This document shows positions 7,130 through 16,319 of a stretch of DNA of 49,625 bases, piece by piece; position 1 is the stretch's first letter, and the number at the start of each line of letters is the position of its first letter. The position numbers and the translations under genes are program-made. The notes under the pieces were generated by a model. That model saw only the letters and a program-made list of their open reading frames with translations, was not told the origin of the DNA and did not search any database. Origin of the DNA: Jeotgalicoccus sp036782755 (GTDB lineage: Bacteria > Bacillota > Bacilli > Staphylococcales > Salinicoccaceae); assembly GCA_036782755.1 (NCBI GenBank), contig DAIPYL010000007.1:1-49625 (forward strand), read 5' to 3'.

Positions 7130-8005
7130 TTATTCTAGTGCAGCTGCGCCACCGACGATTTCTGTAATCTCCTGTGTAATTGCCGCTTGTCTTAAGCGGT
7201 TATACTGAAGCTGAAGATCGCCAACGAGCTCTGTCGCATTATCAGTTGCTGCCTTCATAGCTGTCATACGTGCAGCATGCTCACTCGCTTTCGCGTCAAG
7301 CAGTGCGCCGTAAATTAAGCTTTCGGCATACTGAGGTAAAATTGTTTCCAGAATAGTTTCTTTATCCGGTTCAAACTCATAACCTGCAAGTGCAGAATCA
7401 GCCTGTTCCGTCTGAATATCAGTTTCTGTCAATGGTAATACTTTTCGAACTGTTACCTGCTGCTCTAAAATATTTACAAACTTGTTGTAAATAATATAAA
7501 GCTCATCGATATCTTCGTTGATAAATCCGTTAACCGACTGGGCAGCGATTTCTTTTACGCTGGCAAAGTCCGGCTGATCCGGTATATCAAGACGATGATT
7601 TGTAACCTGGAAGCCACGCCCTGTTAAAGTTTCATAGCCAATTTTTCCGAGGACGAATAAATCATATGAATCGGGATTGTTATCATGACGTTTGTCAGCT
7701 TCTTCTGTGATAGCTTTAACGACGTTGTTATTATAAGGACCAGCTTTACCTGTGTCACTTGAAATTATGATATAGCCCGTTCTCTTAATTGGTCTCTCTT
7801 CTAACATAGGGTGTGAGCTTTCAGTATCACCGGCTGCAATTGCTCTGACTGTTTCCTGGATTTTATCCATGTACGGCTGGAATTTTTTTGAATTCTGTTC
7901 AGCTCTGGACAGTTTCGAGTTGGCAACCATATGCATTGCGCTTGTCAATTGACTCATCTTTTTAGTTGAGCCGATACGACCTTTTATTTCTCTGAGTGAA
8001 ACCAT
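7130..8005 (-). CDS. atpG: ATP synthase F1 subunit gamma
   Basis: 291 residues, the central rotor shaft of F1. The N-terminal helix (REIKGRIGSTKKMSQLTSAMHMVA) and the C-terminal helix (ASEHAARMTAMKAATDNATEL ... QEITEIVGGAAALE) that form the coiled coil are well conserved. The usual S-D-R/K-G-L-A/C-G motif near residues 82-92 reads SSDTGKAGPYN, an unusual substitution discussed in the findings. It follows atpA by 30 bases and precedes atpD by 21. Confidence 0.98.
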   Translation of the reverse strand: MVSLREIKGRIGSTKKMSQLTSAMHMVANSKLSRAEQNSKKFQPYMDKIQETVRAIAAGDTESSHPMLEERPIKRTGYIIISSDTGKAGPYNNNVVKAITEEADKRHDNNPDSYDLFVLGKIGYETLTGRGFQVTNHRLDIPDQPDFASVKEIAAQSVNGFINEDIDELYIIYNKFVNILEQQVTVRKVLPLTETDIQTEQADSALAGYEFEPDKETILETILPQYAESLIYGALLDAKASEHAARMTAMKAATDNATELVGDLQLQYNRLRQAAITQEITEIVGGAAALE

Positions 8006-8035
8006 GAATTCACCACCTTAGTAATTACTTACTTC

Positions 8036-9544
8036 TTAGTTAGAAGGGTTGAAAAGCTTTTTAAAGCTGCTGATTGCTTTATCGTATGCGTCGCTGTCAG
8101 GAAGCTGTTTAGTCTGACGGATTGTGTTTAAAAGATCAGCGTCATTAGCTTCAAGCCAGTTCAGGAATTCTGCTTCGAAACGGGTAACATCTTCAACTGG
8201 AACGTCGTCGAGGTAACCGTTGACAAGTGCGAAAAGAATAACAACCTGTTTTTCTACTTTAAGTGGTGCATTTTCAGGCTGCTTAAGTACTTCAACTGTA
8301 CGCGCACCGCGGTCAAGTTTAGCTTTTGTAGCCTCATCAAGGTCTGAACCGAACTGAGCGAATGCTTCAAGTTCACGGTATGCAGCAAGGTCTAAACGAA
8401 GTGTCCCTGCTACTTTCTTCATCGCCTTAATCTGTGCTGAACCACCTACACGTGATACTGAAAGACCAGCGTTAATCGCCGGGCGTACACCTGAGTGGAA
8501 TAAATCTGACTGCAGGAAGATCTGACCGTCAGTAATAGAGATAACGTTCGTTGGAACGAAAGCACTGATGTCTCCTGCCTGTGTTTCGATGAATGGAAGT
8601 GCAGTAATTGAACCGCCGCCTAAGTCATCGTTTAATTTCGCAGCACGCTCAAGAAGACGGCTGTGAAGGTAGAATACGTCACCCGGGAATGCTTCACGGC
8701 CCGGCGGACGGCGTAATAGTAATGATAATTCACGGTAAGCCGCAGCATGTTTCGTTAAATCATCATATACGATTAGAACGTGTTTGCCGTTGAACATGAA
8801 TTCTTCGGCCATAGATACACCAGCGTATGGTGAAATATATAATAACGGCGCAGGATCAGCTGCACCTGCAGTAACTACGATTGTGTAGTCAAGCGCACCG
8901 TTTTTACGTAAAGTTTCAACAGTAGCACGTACAGTCGATTCTTTTTGTCCAATCGCTACGTAGACACAAATCATATCCTGATCTTTTTGGTTTAAAATTG
9001 TATCGATTGCGATTGTCGTTTTACCAGTCTGACGGTCACCGATGATTAACTCACGCTGTCCGCGGCCGATTGGCACTAACGCATCAATTGCTTTGATTCC
9101 TGTTTGAAGAGGCTCATCAACACTCTTACGATCCATAACTCCAGTCGCAGGACTTTCGATAGGACGTGTTTTAATCGTGTTGATAGGACCTTTGCCGTCG
9201 ATCGGCTGACCAAGCGGATTTACTACGCGGCCGATAAGTTCTTCACCAACCGGAACTTCCATAATACGGCCGGTACGTTTAACTTCGTCGCCTTCTTTAA
9301 TATCGTCACTTGGTCCAAGTATTACGATACCAACATTATTTTCTTCAAGGTTTTGAGCAAGACCAAGTACACCACTTGGGAACTCAATTAACTCTCCCGC
9401 CATCGCATCGTTTAAACCATGAGCAAGTGCAATTCCGTCACCCACCTGGATAACAGTACCAACGTCGGTAACCTGCATATCCTTGTCATAATTTTCGATT
9501 TGGCTTCTTAAGAGAGCACTTATTTCGTCAGCTTTGATTGCCAT
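8036..9544 (-). CDS. atpA: ATP synthase F1 subunit alpha
   Basis: 502 residues, the regulatory nucleotide-binding subunit of F1. Walker A GDRQTGKT is at 169-176. The Walker B strand HVLIVYDDLTKHA and the signature PAINAGLSVSRVGGSAQ, which includes the arginine finger reaching into the beta site, are visible. The N-terminal helix (AIKADEISALLRSQIE) that docks delta is intact. Length is standard. Confidence 0.99.
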   Translation of the reverse strand: MAIKADEISALLRSQIENYDKDMQVTDVGTVIQVGDGIALAHGLNDAMAGELIEFPSGVLGLAQNLEENNVGIVILGPSDDIKEGDEVKRTGRIMEVPVGEELIGRVVNPLGQPIDGKGPINTIKTRPIESPATGVMDRKSVDEPLQTGIKAIDALVPIGRGQRELIIGDRQTGKTTIAIDTILNQKDQDMICVYVAIGQKESTVRATVETLRKNGALDYTIVVTAGAADPAPLLYISPYAGVSMAEEFMFNGKHVLIVYDDLTKHAAAYRELSLLLRRPPGREAFPGDVFYLHSRLLERAAKLNDDLGGGSITALPFIETQAGDISAFVPTNVISITDGQIFLQSDLFHSGVRPAINAGLSVSRVGGSAQIKAMKKVAGTLRLDLAAYRELEAFAQFGSDLDEATKAKLDRGARTVEVLKQPENAPLKVEKQVVILFALVNGYLDDVPVEDVTRFEAEFLNWLEANDADLLNTIRQTKQLPDSDAYDKAISSFKKLFNPSN

Positions 9545-9559
9545 GAAAATGTCACTCCT

Positions 9560-10102
9560 TTAGCTATTCGTATGTTCTTTAAAATTGTTTCTGATTCCGT
9601 CAAGCTGATTTCTTACAGAACCATCGTAAACTTTCGAACCTAGCAGCACGCGTACGCCGCCGATAAGTTCTTCATTTATTTCGTTAGTAATAAGCAGTTT
9701 TTCATAACCTGTTTTATCTATAAAGATCTGACCGAGCTGATCCAGCTCTTCTGCAGATAATTTGTAAACCGATTCTACAGTTACACGTGCCTGATTGTGA
9801 GCTTCATCATACAGTGATAAGAACTCGCTGTATATCTCTTCGAGTAAAGACATGTGCTTTTTATCCGACAGGATGCGCAGCAGGTTTAGAAGAAGTCTGT
9901 CACTTCCGCCGAAAGCTGCTTCTACCGCTGCAGTTCTTTTATCACGTGTAATCTTCGGGTTTTCCATGAATTCGATAAAGTTCTCTACTGAAACTGCTGC
10001 TTCAGTTACTTCATAGAAATCACTTTTAACGCTTTCAAGACTATCGTGCTTGACTGCAACTTCGTACAATGCGCCGGCGTATTTCTGACTCAGATTAGCC
10101 AT
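9560..10102 (-). CDS. atpH: ATP synthase F1 subunit delta
   Basis: 180 residues. Delta joins the peripheral stalk (b) to the top of F1. The N-terminal helical domain (LSQKYAGALYEVA) and the C-terminal OSCP signature region (LITNEINEELIGGVRVLLGSKVYDGSVRNQLDGI) are present. The start overlaps the end of atpF by one base, indicating translational coupling. The gene lies 15 bases before atpA. Confidence 0.97.
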   Translation of the reverse strand: MANLSQKYAGALYEVAVKHDSLESVKSDFYEVTEAAVSVENFIEFMENPKITRDKRTAAVEAAFGGSDRLLLNLLRILSDKKHMSLLEEIYSEFLSLYDEAHNQARVTVESVYKLSAEELDQLGQIFIDKTGYEKLLITNEINEELIGGVRVLLGSKVYDGSVRNQLDGIRNNFKEHTNS

Positions 10103-10620
10103 TACTTATCGCCTGCTTCCTGTAAGTAGTTCGCAACAAGGTTTTTCTGGTCTTCAGAGTTAAGTTCCTTGCGGATCATCTTCTCTGCAATCAGTACTGA
10201 CAGTTCAGCAACCTGATCGTTTATATCGCGGATAGCTTTTTCTTTTTCTCTTTCAATATCCGCCTGCGCTTCAGTAATCATTTGAGTAGAACGGTTATGA
10301 GCATCATTGATGATAGACTCTTGTTCTTTCTTCGCCTGACCTTTAGCGTTTTCCATAAGTTCAGAGATTTCAGCCTGTGTAGATTTAAGCAGTGCTTCGT
10401 TCTCTTCTTTTAAGCGTTCAGCTTCTAATTTTCTGTTTTCAGCAAAATCAATATCATCATGGATTAGTTGTTCACGGTCATCCATAACTTTCTTAACTGG
10501 TTTCCACACATAGTATGACAATACTGCAAGCAGCGTCAGGAAACTCGCAAGAAGAACAAGCGATGTTCCTACAGCCGTACCCATCGTTTCACCAGCAGCA
10601 CCTAAAATTAATAGTTCCAC
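10102..10620 (-). CDS. atpF: ATP synthase Fo subunit b
   Basis: 172 residues. One N-terminal membrane helix (about 13-40, TSLVLLASFLTLLAVLSYYVW) is followed by a long charged coiled coil rich in Glu/Lys/Ala, the peripheral stalk dimer. The VWKPVKKVMDDRE hinge is typical. The N-terminus before the helix is about 12 residues, slightly long for the family. Confidence 0.97.
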   Translation of the reverse strand: MELLILGAAGETMGTAVGTSLVLLASFLTLLAVLSYYVWKPVKKVMDDREQLIHDDIDFAENRKLEAERLKEENEALLKSTQAEISELMENAKGQAKKEQESIINDAHNRSTQMITEAQADIEREKEKAIRDINDQVAELSVLIAEKMIRKELNSEDQKNLVANYLQEAGDK

Positions 10621-10719
10621 CTATGTACACTCCTTTCAAAAAAGTCTCTAACTCTCGTAGTTATTTACATAATAAGATGGCGAAATCTTTAAATAAGACT
10701 TCGCCTTATATAACGACTC

Positions 10720-10935
10720 TTAGAACGTGAACATAAGCAGGAACGCGATAACGATAGCCATAATAGGAACGGCCTCAACTACACCAATACCGATGAACAT
10801 AATCGTTTGTAACGGTCCGCGTGATTCCGGCTGACGAGCTACACCTTCAACTGTTTTCGAAACAACCATACCAATACCAAAAGATGCGCCAAGTGCCGCT
10901 AATCCTGCTGCAATACCAGCTGCTAGTAAATTCAT
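10720..10935 (-). CDS. atpE: ATP synthase Fo subunit c
   Basis: 71 residues, two membrane helices joined by the polar loop ARQPE. The ion-binding carboxylate is Glu54 in helix 2 (GVVEAVPI). I do not see the Gln/Ser/Thr set of sodium-type c-rings, so proton coupling is inferred. It forms the rotor ring. A ~100-base spacer before atpF is common and may tune the higher expression of c. Confidence 0.98.
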   Translation of the reverse strand: MNLLAAGIAAGLAALGASFGIGMVVSKTVEGVARQPESRGPLQTIMFIGIGVVEAVPIMAIVIAFLLMFTF

Positions 10936-10982
10936 AAAATATTTCCTCCTAGAAAATTGTATATTATTATTTTTTTATTATA

Positions 10983-11717
10983 TTAATGATCATCGCTCAC
11001 TTTATGTGATAGATAAACCATTGATAACATTACGAATATAAATGCCTGAATCGCACCTATAAATACTTTAAATCCTTGCCATACCATCATAGGAATAAAT
11101 CCTAATGCGCCGAGTACAGTTCCTCCGGTTACCAGCCCCAACAGGAGTAACAGAAGTATCTCACCGGCATAAACGTTACCGTAAAGACGTAAACCAAGTG
11201 TTAAGTTATATGTAAATTCTTCGATGAATTTGATCGGTGCAAGCCACCACATAGGCGTAACATATTGTTTAAGGTAACCGCGCATGCCCTGCATTTTCAC
11301 ACCGTAATAGTGTGTCAGTACAATCATCAGTCCTGCCAGTGTCAGCGTTACGACCGGGTCAGCTGTAGGTGATTTCACCCACAGTGTATGATCCGCATCA
11401 GGTGCTACGAATGACAGCGGTATACCGATAAGGTTGCCGATTAATATGAATAAAAACAATGTCAGCGCTAAAAAGTGGAACTGTGCGCCCTCTTTCCAAG
11501 CCATATTGCTCTTGATGATTCCTTTTACGAAGTTCATTAACGCTTCAACAAGTACCTGACCTTTGCCGGCCGGACGTACTGCGAGTTTTCTCGTCATGAA
11601 AAACAGCGTAAAGAAGATCAGCAGACAAGTGATGATAATCATCATTGAAGTTGCAAGTTCGAATACAATTGGTACTCCGAACAAATCAAACGACCACGTT
11701 GGAATTCCGTGTTCCAT
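10983..11717 (-). CDS. atpB: ATP synthase Fo subunit a
   Basis: 244 residues from the ATG at 11717, which follows AGAGGTGAAG. A longer frame reaches 11756, but it lacks a ribosome site and overlaps atpI. Several membrane helices are visible. The essential Arg of the proton channel is in the conserved segment LTLGLRLYGNVYAGEI. Length fits staphylococcal AtpB (about 242). Confidence 0.97.
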   Translation of the reverse strand: MEHGIPTWSFDLFGVPIVFELATSMMIIITCLLIFFTLFFMTRKLAVRPAGKGQVLVEALMNFVKGIIKSNMAWKEGAQFHFLALTLFLFILIGNLIGIPLSFVAPDADHTLWVKSPTADPVVTLTLAGLMIVLTHYYGVKMQGMRGYLKQYVTPMWWLAPIKFIEEFTYNLTLGLRLYGNVYAGEILLLLLLGLVTGGTVLGALGFIPMMVWQGFKVFIGAIQAFIFVMLSMVYLSHKVSDDH

Positions 11718-11721
11718 TTCT

Positions 11722-12084
11722 TCACCTCTTCCGTTTAAAAAGTTCCAATGCTGCACGCCAGAATATCAGCGCATAAGTGAGGAGCAATCCGACTAGAATA
11801 CCGATAATATTAATAGCTTCCGGAAACCTCACCCATATTAAACAGGCTGCCGTGACGATAAGCATTCTCGTCAGCGTCCCTGTTTTAACTTTCCCGTCAT
11901 CACTGAGCTGTGCGTTTCTTAAATTGTAATACCAATTATAAGAAAGCAGCATCGAACCGATGATACCGATGCACAACCCTGCAAAGAAAGGCAAAGAAGT
12001 AAATATATAAGCAATAATACTCAATACTAAAAGTATTATTAAATATTTCATAAAGTTTTTAAAATATCCTTTAAAAATTTTCAC
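11722..12084 (-). CDS. atpI: ATP synthase protein I
   Basis: About 120 residues from a GTG at 12082-12084, the first gene of the operon. A GGGGAG lies 12 bases upstream of this GTG. A TTG at 12129 gives 15 more residues but has no ribosome site and sits within a few bases of the likely transcription start. An ATG in KNFMKYLII would be shorter. Four membrane helices are predicted, with YNWYYNLRNAQ in a loop. AtpI helps assemble the c-ring and is implicated in Mg transport. It ends 4 bases before atpB. Confidence 0.85.
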   Translation of the reverse strand: MKIFKGYFKNFMKYLIILLVLSIIAYIFTSLPFFAGLCIGIIGSMLLSYNWYYNLRNAQLSDDGKVKTGTLTRMLIVTAACLIWVRFPEAINIIGILVGLLLTYALIFWRAALELFKRKR

Positions 12085-12144
12085 TGTCTTTGACGACTCC
12101 CCGGGTAATGTAACACGTTGTGAAAACAATTACATACTCTAATG

Positions 12145-12173
12145 ATTTTATAGGAGCGCAAATTTTGTGTCAA
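12145..12173 (-). promoter_or_regulatory. SigA promoter of the atp operon
   Basis: On the minus strand TTGACA (12168-12173), a 17-base spacer and TAAAAT (12145-12150) form a near-consensus vegetative promoter. Transcription would start near 12137, giving a leader of about 50 bases before the atpI GTG. Confidence 0.85.
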
Positions 12174-12209
12174 CAGAATATGGAAATATTAACAACATGT
12201 TCACAATTG

Positions 12210-13349
12210 CTAATCATTTACTGAGAAACTGATAGGTTTCTCTTTAGTTATTCCATAATAATACTTTATGTTGTCGCAAATTCTGCGTGATGCTTCACCA
12301 TCGCCGTACGGGTTTTGAGTCTGTGACATTTCATTGTACAATTTTTCATCCGTAAGAAGTTCTTTAGTCATGTTATAAATGTTTTCCTGCTCAACTCCTG
12401 CGAGTTTAAGTGTACCAGCTTTTACACCTTCTGGACGTTCTGTCGTATCGCGCAGTACAAGTACCGGCTTGCCGAGTGAAGGTGCTTCTTCCTGCACACC
12501 GCCCGAGTCAGTTAAGATAAGGTGGCTTCGCGCTGCAAAGTTATGGAAGTCAAGCACGTCAAGCGGTTCGATAAGTTCCACACGATCGTGGTTCCCTAAA
12601 TACTCCTGTGCAATTTCACGGACTTTAGGGTTTTTGTGCATCGGGTAAACAACTGTCACATCTTCGAACTCATCAACAATCTGACGTACCGCACCGAAAA
12701 TGTTATGCATCGGCTGGCCGATGTTTTCCCGTCTGTGTGCTGTTAACAGAACAACTTTGTTGTCTTTATGTTTTTCGATGATGTCACTGTGATAGTTTTC
12801 ATCAACTGTTGTTGCCAGTGCGTCGATTGCAGTATTTCCTGTAACTGAAATCTTCGTATCATCTTTTGCTTCGTTCAGCAGGTTCTGACGTGCATCTTCT
12901 GTAGGTGAGAAATGCAGATCTGCCAGAACGCCTGTCATCTGACGGTTAGCTTCTTCCGGGAATGGTGAGTATTTGTTATGTGTGCGCAGTCCTGCTTCAA
13001 CGTGGCCGATATCCACTTCATTGTAAAACGCAGCTAGCGAACCTGCGAATGTTGTCGTTGTATCACCGTGCACTAAAATCATATCCGGTTTGACTTCTTT
13101 AATAACTGATTCGAGACCGTTGATTACACGTCCTGTTACTTCCGACAGTGTCTGGCCCGCTTTCATAATATTCAAGTCGTAATCAGGTGTAATATCGAAA
13201 GTTGTCAGAACCTGGTCAAGCATCTCTCTGTGCTGTGCAGTAACTACTACAACCGGTTCAATATCTTCATCTTTTTTCATTTCAAGTACGAGCGGAGCCA
13301 TTTTAATCGCTTCAGGTCTCGTACCGAAAATCGCCATAATTTTTTTCAT
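12210..13349 (-). CDS. mnaA: UDP-N-acetylglucosamine 2-epimerase (non-hydrolysing)
   Basis: 379 residues. It interconverts UDP-GlcNAc and UDP-ManNAc, supplying ManNAc for the wall teichoic acid linkage unit. Family motifs seen are the N-terminal FGTRPEAIKMAPL, the central VHGDTTTTFAGSLAAFY and HVEAGLRT, and the C-terminal LTDSGGVQEEAP with VLRDTTERPEG. An AGGAG site precedes the ATG. In staphylococci it sits in the same place, between atpI and upp. A cytoplasmic homodimer is expected. Confidence 0.96.
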   Translation of the reverse strand: MKKIMAIFGTRPEAIKMAPLVLEMKKDEDIEPVVVVTAQHREMLDQVLTTFDITPDYDLNIMKAGQTLSEVTGRVINGLESVIKEVKPDMILVHGDTTTTFAGSLAAFYNEVDIGHVEAGLRTHNKYSPFPEEANRQMTGVLADLHFSPTEDARQNLLNEAKDDTKISVTGNTAIDALATTVDENYHSDIIEKHKDNKVVLLTAHRRENIGQPMHNIFGAVRQIVDEFEDVTVVYPMHKNPKVREIAQEYLGNHDRVELIEPLDVLDFHNFAARSHLILTDSGGVQEEAPSLGKPVLVLRDTTERPEGVKAGTLKLAGVEQENIYNMTKELLTDEKLYNEMSQTQNPYGDGEASRRICDNIKYYYGITKEKPISFSVND

Positions 13350-13367
13350 AACAATCTCCTATGATTT

Positions 13368-13997
13368 TTATCGTGTACCAAATAATCTGTCGCCTGCATC
13401 GCCTAAACCCGGTACGATGTAACTCTTCTCATTCAGTTTCTCATCGAGTGCCGCGATATAAATATCCACATCCGGATGTGCTTCTTTTAATACATCCACG
13501 CCTTCCGGTGCTGCAATAAGACAGATAAAACGGATTTTAGTCGCACCGTGTTTTTTCACTGCTGTAATTGCTTCTACTGCTGATGCACCAGTTGCAAGCA
13601 TCGGATCGATTACAAAAATATCGCGTTCTTCAATATCTCCCGGGAACTTCGCGTAGTATTCAACAGCTTCCAGCGTTTCGGGATCACGGTATAATCCGAT
13701 ATGACCGACACGCGCCGATGGAATTAATTTTAAAATTCCGTCCTGCATACCAAGACCCGCACGTAAAATAGGGATGATACCCAGTTTTTTTCCGCTCAGA
13801 CGTTTCGCTGTAGTTTCCTGAACCGGTGTCTGTACTGACACATCTTCGAGTGTAAGATCTCTCGTTACCTCATAAGCCATCAGCATACCCACTTCATCAA
13901 CAAGTTCTCTGAACTCTTTCGTCGATGTATTTTCATCACGGATATAACTCATTTTATGTTGAATTAACGGATGATCCATTACTTGTACTTTCGACAT
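13368..13997 (-). CDS. upp: Uracil phosphoribosyltransferase
   Basis: 209 residues. It makes UMP from uracil and PRPP (pyrimidine salvage). The PRPP-binding motif appears as VIDPMLATGASAVEAI, and the uracil-binding C-terminal segment as YIVPGLGDAGDRLFGTR. N-terminal VQVMDHPLIQHK is typical. GGAGG lies upstream of the ATG. It ends 18 bases before mnaA and follows a terminator-like hairpin after glyA. Confidence 0.98.
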   Translation of the reverse strand: MSKVQVMDHPLIQHKMSYIRDENTSTKEFRELVDEVGMLMAYEVTRDLTLEDVSVQTPVQETTAKRLSGKKLGIIPILRAGLGMQDGILKLIPSARVGHIGLYRDPETLEAVEYYAKFPGDIEERDIFVIDPMLATGASAVEAITAVKKHGATKIRFICLIAAPEGVDVLKEAHPDVDIYIAALDEKLNEKSYIVPGLGDAGDRLFGTR

Positions 13998-14012
13998 ATA
14001 TCTTCCTCCACT

Positions 14013-14041
14013 CCAAAAATTAACCGGATGAACCCATCCGG
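14013..14041 (-). terminator. Terminator-like hairpin between glyA and upp
   Basis: CCGGATG (14024-14030) and CATCCGG (14035-14041) form a 7-bp stem. On the minus strand it is followed by TTAATTTTT. The stem is short, so partial read-through from glyA into upp is possible. Confidence 0.6.
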
Positions 14042-14059
14042 TATGTATTATAACGCAGT

Positions 14060-15295
14060 TTATTTGTATAGTGGATACTTTCCTGTTAATTTCGTTACTT
14101 TATCTGAAATTCCTTCCAGATTTTCCTCATTTTTAACACGAGTCAGTGTTTCTACCATAATTTTACCAACTTCTGTCATATCTTCTGTTGTAAATCCTCG
14201 TGTAGTCATTGCAGGTGTTCCAAGACGGATGCCGCTCGTTACGAATGGTGAGGCCTCATCGAATGGAATCGTGTTTTTGTTTACAGTAATGCCCACTTCA
14301 TCAAGCGCTTCTTCTGCAGCTTTGCCTGTCAGACCGAAAGCTTTAACGTCGACAAGAACAAGGTGATTATCCGTAGTTTCAGAAACGATGCGCAGCCCGC
14401 CTTCAGCGAGTGATTCTGCAAGAGCTTTTGCATTATCCAGCACACGCTGCTGATATTCTTTAAATTCCGGCTGCTGCGCTTCTCCGAATGCTACTGCCTT
14501 CGCTCCGATAACATGCATTAACGGTCCGCCCTGAATTCCAGGGAAGATGTTTTTATCTACAGCTTTGGCATATTTTTCTTTTGTTAAGATTAAGCCGCCG
14601 CGCGGTCCGCGTAATGTTTTGTGAGTCGTTGATGTTACGAAGTCTGCATGAGGAACCGGGTTCGGGTGCAGTCCAGCTGCAACAAGCCCTGCGATATGCG
14701 CCATATCAACTAGCAGATACGCACCTACTGCATCAGCAATTTCACGGAACTTTTTAAAGTCCAGTGTTTTAACGTATGCACTGCCGCCTGCAACAATCAT
14801 TTTCGGCTGTTCTTTTTTAGCAATTTCCATTACTTTATCGTAATCGATCTGCTCAGTTTCTTTTTCAACTCCGTACGATGAGAAGTTGAACAGCTTGCCG
14901 CTGAAGTTAACCGGTGAACCGTGGGTTAAATGTCCGCCGTGTGATAAATCCATTCCAAGTATTTTATCTCCCGGCTCAAGCACTGAGAAATACACAGCCA
15001 TGTTCGCCTGTGATCCTGAGTGAGGCTGCACGTTCGCGTGCTCTGCTCCGAAAATTTCCTTCGCACGGTCGCGTGCAAGGTTTTCTACAACGTCTACATG
15101 TTCACAGCCGCCGTAGTAGCGTTTACCCGGATATCCTTCTGCATATTTGTTCGTTAAAATTGAACCCTGTGCTTCCAGTACTGCAGGTGAAACAAAGTTT
15201 TCGCTCGCGATAAGTTCAATATTGTTATTTTGTCTTTCCAGCTCTTTGTTAATAACTTCCTGTACTTGTGGATCTTGTGAATTAATGATAGACAT
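14060..15295 (-). CDS. glyA: Serine hydroxymethyltransferase
   Basis: 411 residues, a PLP enzyme. It converts serine and tetrahydrofolate to glycine and methylene-THF, feeding one-carbon metabolism. The PLP-binding Lys226 is in DFVTSTTHKTLRGPRGG. Other conserved segments are ELIASENFVSPAVLEAQGS and the tyrosine-containing NKYAEGYPGKRYYGGCE. Length is standard. It is 14 bases downstream of ywlG and is followed by a hairpin before upp. Confidence 0.98.
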   Translation of the reverse strand: MSIINSQDPQVQEVINKELERQNNNIELIASENFVSPAVLEAQGSILTNKYAEGYPGKRYYGGCEHVDVVENLARDRAKEIFGAEHANVQPHSGSQANMAVYFSVLEPGDKILGMDLSHGGHLTHGSPVNFSGKLFNFSSYGVEKETEQIDYDKVMEIAKKEQPKMIVAGGSAYVKTLDFKKFREIADAVGAYLLVDMAHIAGLVAAGLHPNPVPHADFVTSTTHKTLRGPRGGLILTKEKYAKAVDKNIFPGIQGGPLMHVIGAKAVAFGEAQQPEFKEYQQRVLDNAKALAESLAEGGLRIVSETTDNHLVLVDVKAFGLTGKAAEEALDEVGITVNKNTIPFDEASPFVTSGIRLGTPAMTTRGFTTEDMTEVGKIMVETLTRVKNEENLEGISDKVTKLTGKYPLYK

Positions 15296-15309
15296 TCGCG
15301 GTCTCCCCT

Positions 15310-15858
15310 TTATTTATAATGTGCTCTCGGTCCGCCGACAAGTTTCGGGCGGGTTGCTGCTATCGTCACTACTGCTTCGCCAACTGTTTTCACGGACGTT
15401 CTCACCGGTATTGCAACGTGTTTCATGTGCATGCCGATCAGTGTTTGTCCAATATCAATGCCGCGGTCAGCACGGACAGATTCAACGACAACGGAATCGG
15501 CAATCTCCTTATAAGCCCGTTCGCTTAAACTGCCTCCCGCTTCTTTGTGCGGCACTACTGTAACTTCTTCAAGCTTCAATGCTTCCATCGTGTGTCTTGA
15601 TGTTGTCAGGGAACGGTTAATATGTTCGCACCCCTGGAATAATAAGTGAATATTTTCTTTGGCTGCGATTTCAGAAAAATGTTTATAGATAACTTCCGCA
15701 GCTTCATCCGAACTGTTCTTACCGATATGTTCCCCTATCGTTTCAGATGTTGAACATCCTATAACAAGCACTTTCTCCGGTGTGAAAAAATCCACTTTAT
15801 ATAAATCATCTGTCAATGCCTGTAAATCATTCTTCAATTTTACAAACGCGTCTTTCAT
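15310..15858 (-). CDS. ywlG: YwlG/TIGR01440 (UPF0340) family protein
   Basis: 182 residues from the ATG at 15858, which follows GAGGGTGG at 5-6 bases. A TTG at 15873 is a weaker candidate. The family is of unknown function and is found next to rpiB and glyA in Bacillus and Staphylococcus. Visible segments are VLVIGCSTSETIGEHIGKNSS, LFQGCEHINRSLTTSR and the C-terminal GIDIGQTLIGMHMKHVAIPVR. The start lies 32 bases inside the end of rpiB, so translation is probably coupled. No membrane segment is seen. Confidence 0.88.
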   Translation of the reverse strand: MKDAFVKLKNDLQALTDDLYKVDFFTPEKVLVIGCSTSETIGEHIGKNSSDEAAEVIYKHFSEIAAKENIHLLFQGCEHINRSLTTSRHTMEALKLEEVTVVPHKEAGGSLSERAYKEIADSVVVESVRADRGIDIGQTLIGMHMKHVAIPVRTSVKTVGEAVVTIAATRPKLVGGPRAHYK

Positions 15859-16255
15859 GTCTACCACCCTCAAATTCAGTATTCAGCCATGTGGCCACCA
15901 CTTCAAGTGCAAGACCCGGGCCGATAACTCTTTCACCCATAGCGAGTACGTTTGAATCATTATGCGCGCGTGTTGCTTTTGCAGAGAAAGTATCATGTAC
16001 AAGTGCACAGCGAATACCTTTTGTTTTATTTGCAGTAATGCTCATACCGATACCTGTACCGCAAATTAAAATACCTTTATCAAATTCTCCTGCCGCGACT
16101 TTCTCTGCGACCGGTTTGGCATAGTCCGGATAGTCCACAGAATCTGTACTGTCAGGCCCAAGATCTGTAAATTCAATCTGTTTATCAGTTAAATATTCCG
16201 TTACGGCTTTTTTTAAATTAATGCCGCCGTGATCTGATGCTATAACAACTTTCAT
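15827..16255 (-). CDS. rpiB: Ribose-5-phosphate isomerase B
   Basis: 142 residues, RpiB/LacA/LacB fold. It isomerises ribose 5-phosphate and ribulose 5-phosphate in the pentose phosphate pathway. Asp8-His9 in IASDHGG, catalytic Cys65 in GILICGTGIGMSI, and HNDSNVLAMGERV are present. Staphylococcal lacA/lacB occur in a lac operon, which is not present here, so rpiB is preferred. The gene overlaps ywlG by 32 bases. Confidence 0.93.
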   Translation of the reverse strand: MKVVIASDHGGINLKKAVTEYLTDKQIEFTDLGPDSTDSVDYPDYAKPVAEKVAAGEFDKGILICGTGIGMSITANKTKGIRCALVHDTFSAKATRAHNDSNVLAMGERVIGPGLALEVVATWLNTEFEGGRHERRVCKIEE

Positions 16256-16319
16256 ACACTCATCTCCTTAGAATATAATTATAACTGCAAGTCTTCTCTG
16301 TTTCAAAAGATTACTGGTC

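Noticed and set aside
12085..12129. TTG at 12129 as the atpI start
   Set aside because: It has no ribosome site and lies about eight bases from the predicted transcription start.
15827..16255. The rpiB gene as lacA or lacB of a tagatose pathway
   Set aside because: No lacCD or other lac genes are near, and its place beside ywlG and ywlE fits rpiB.
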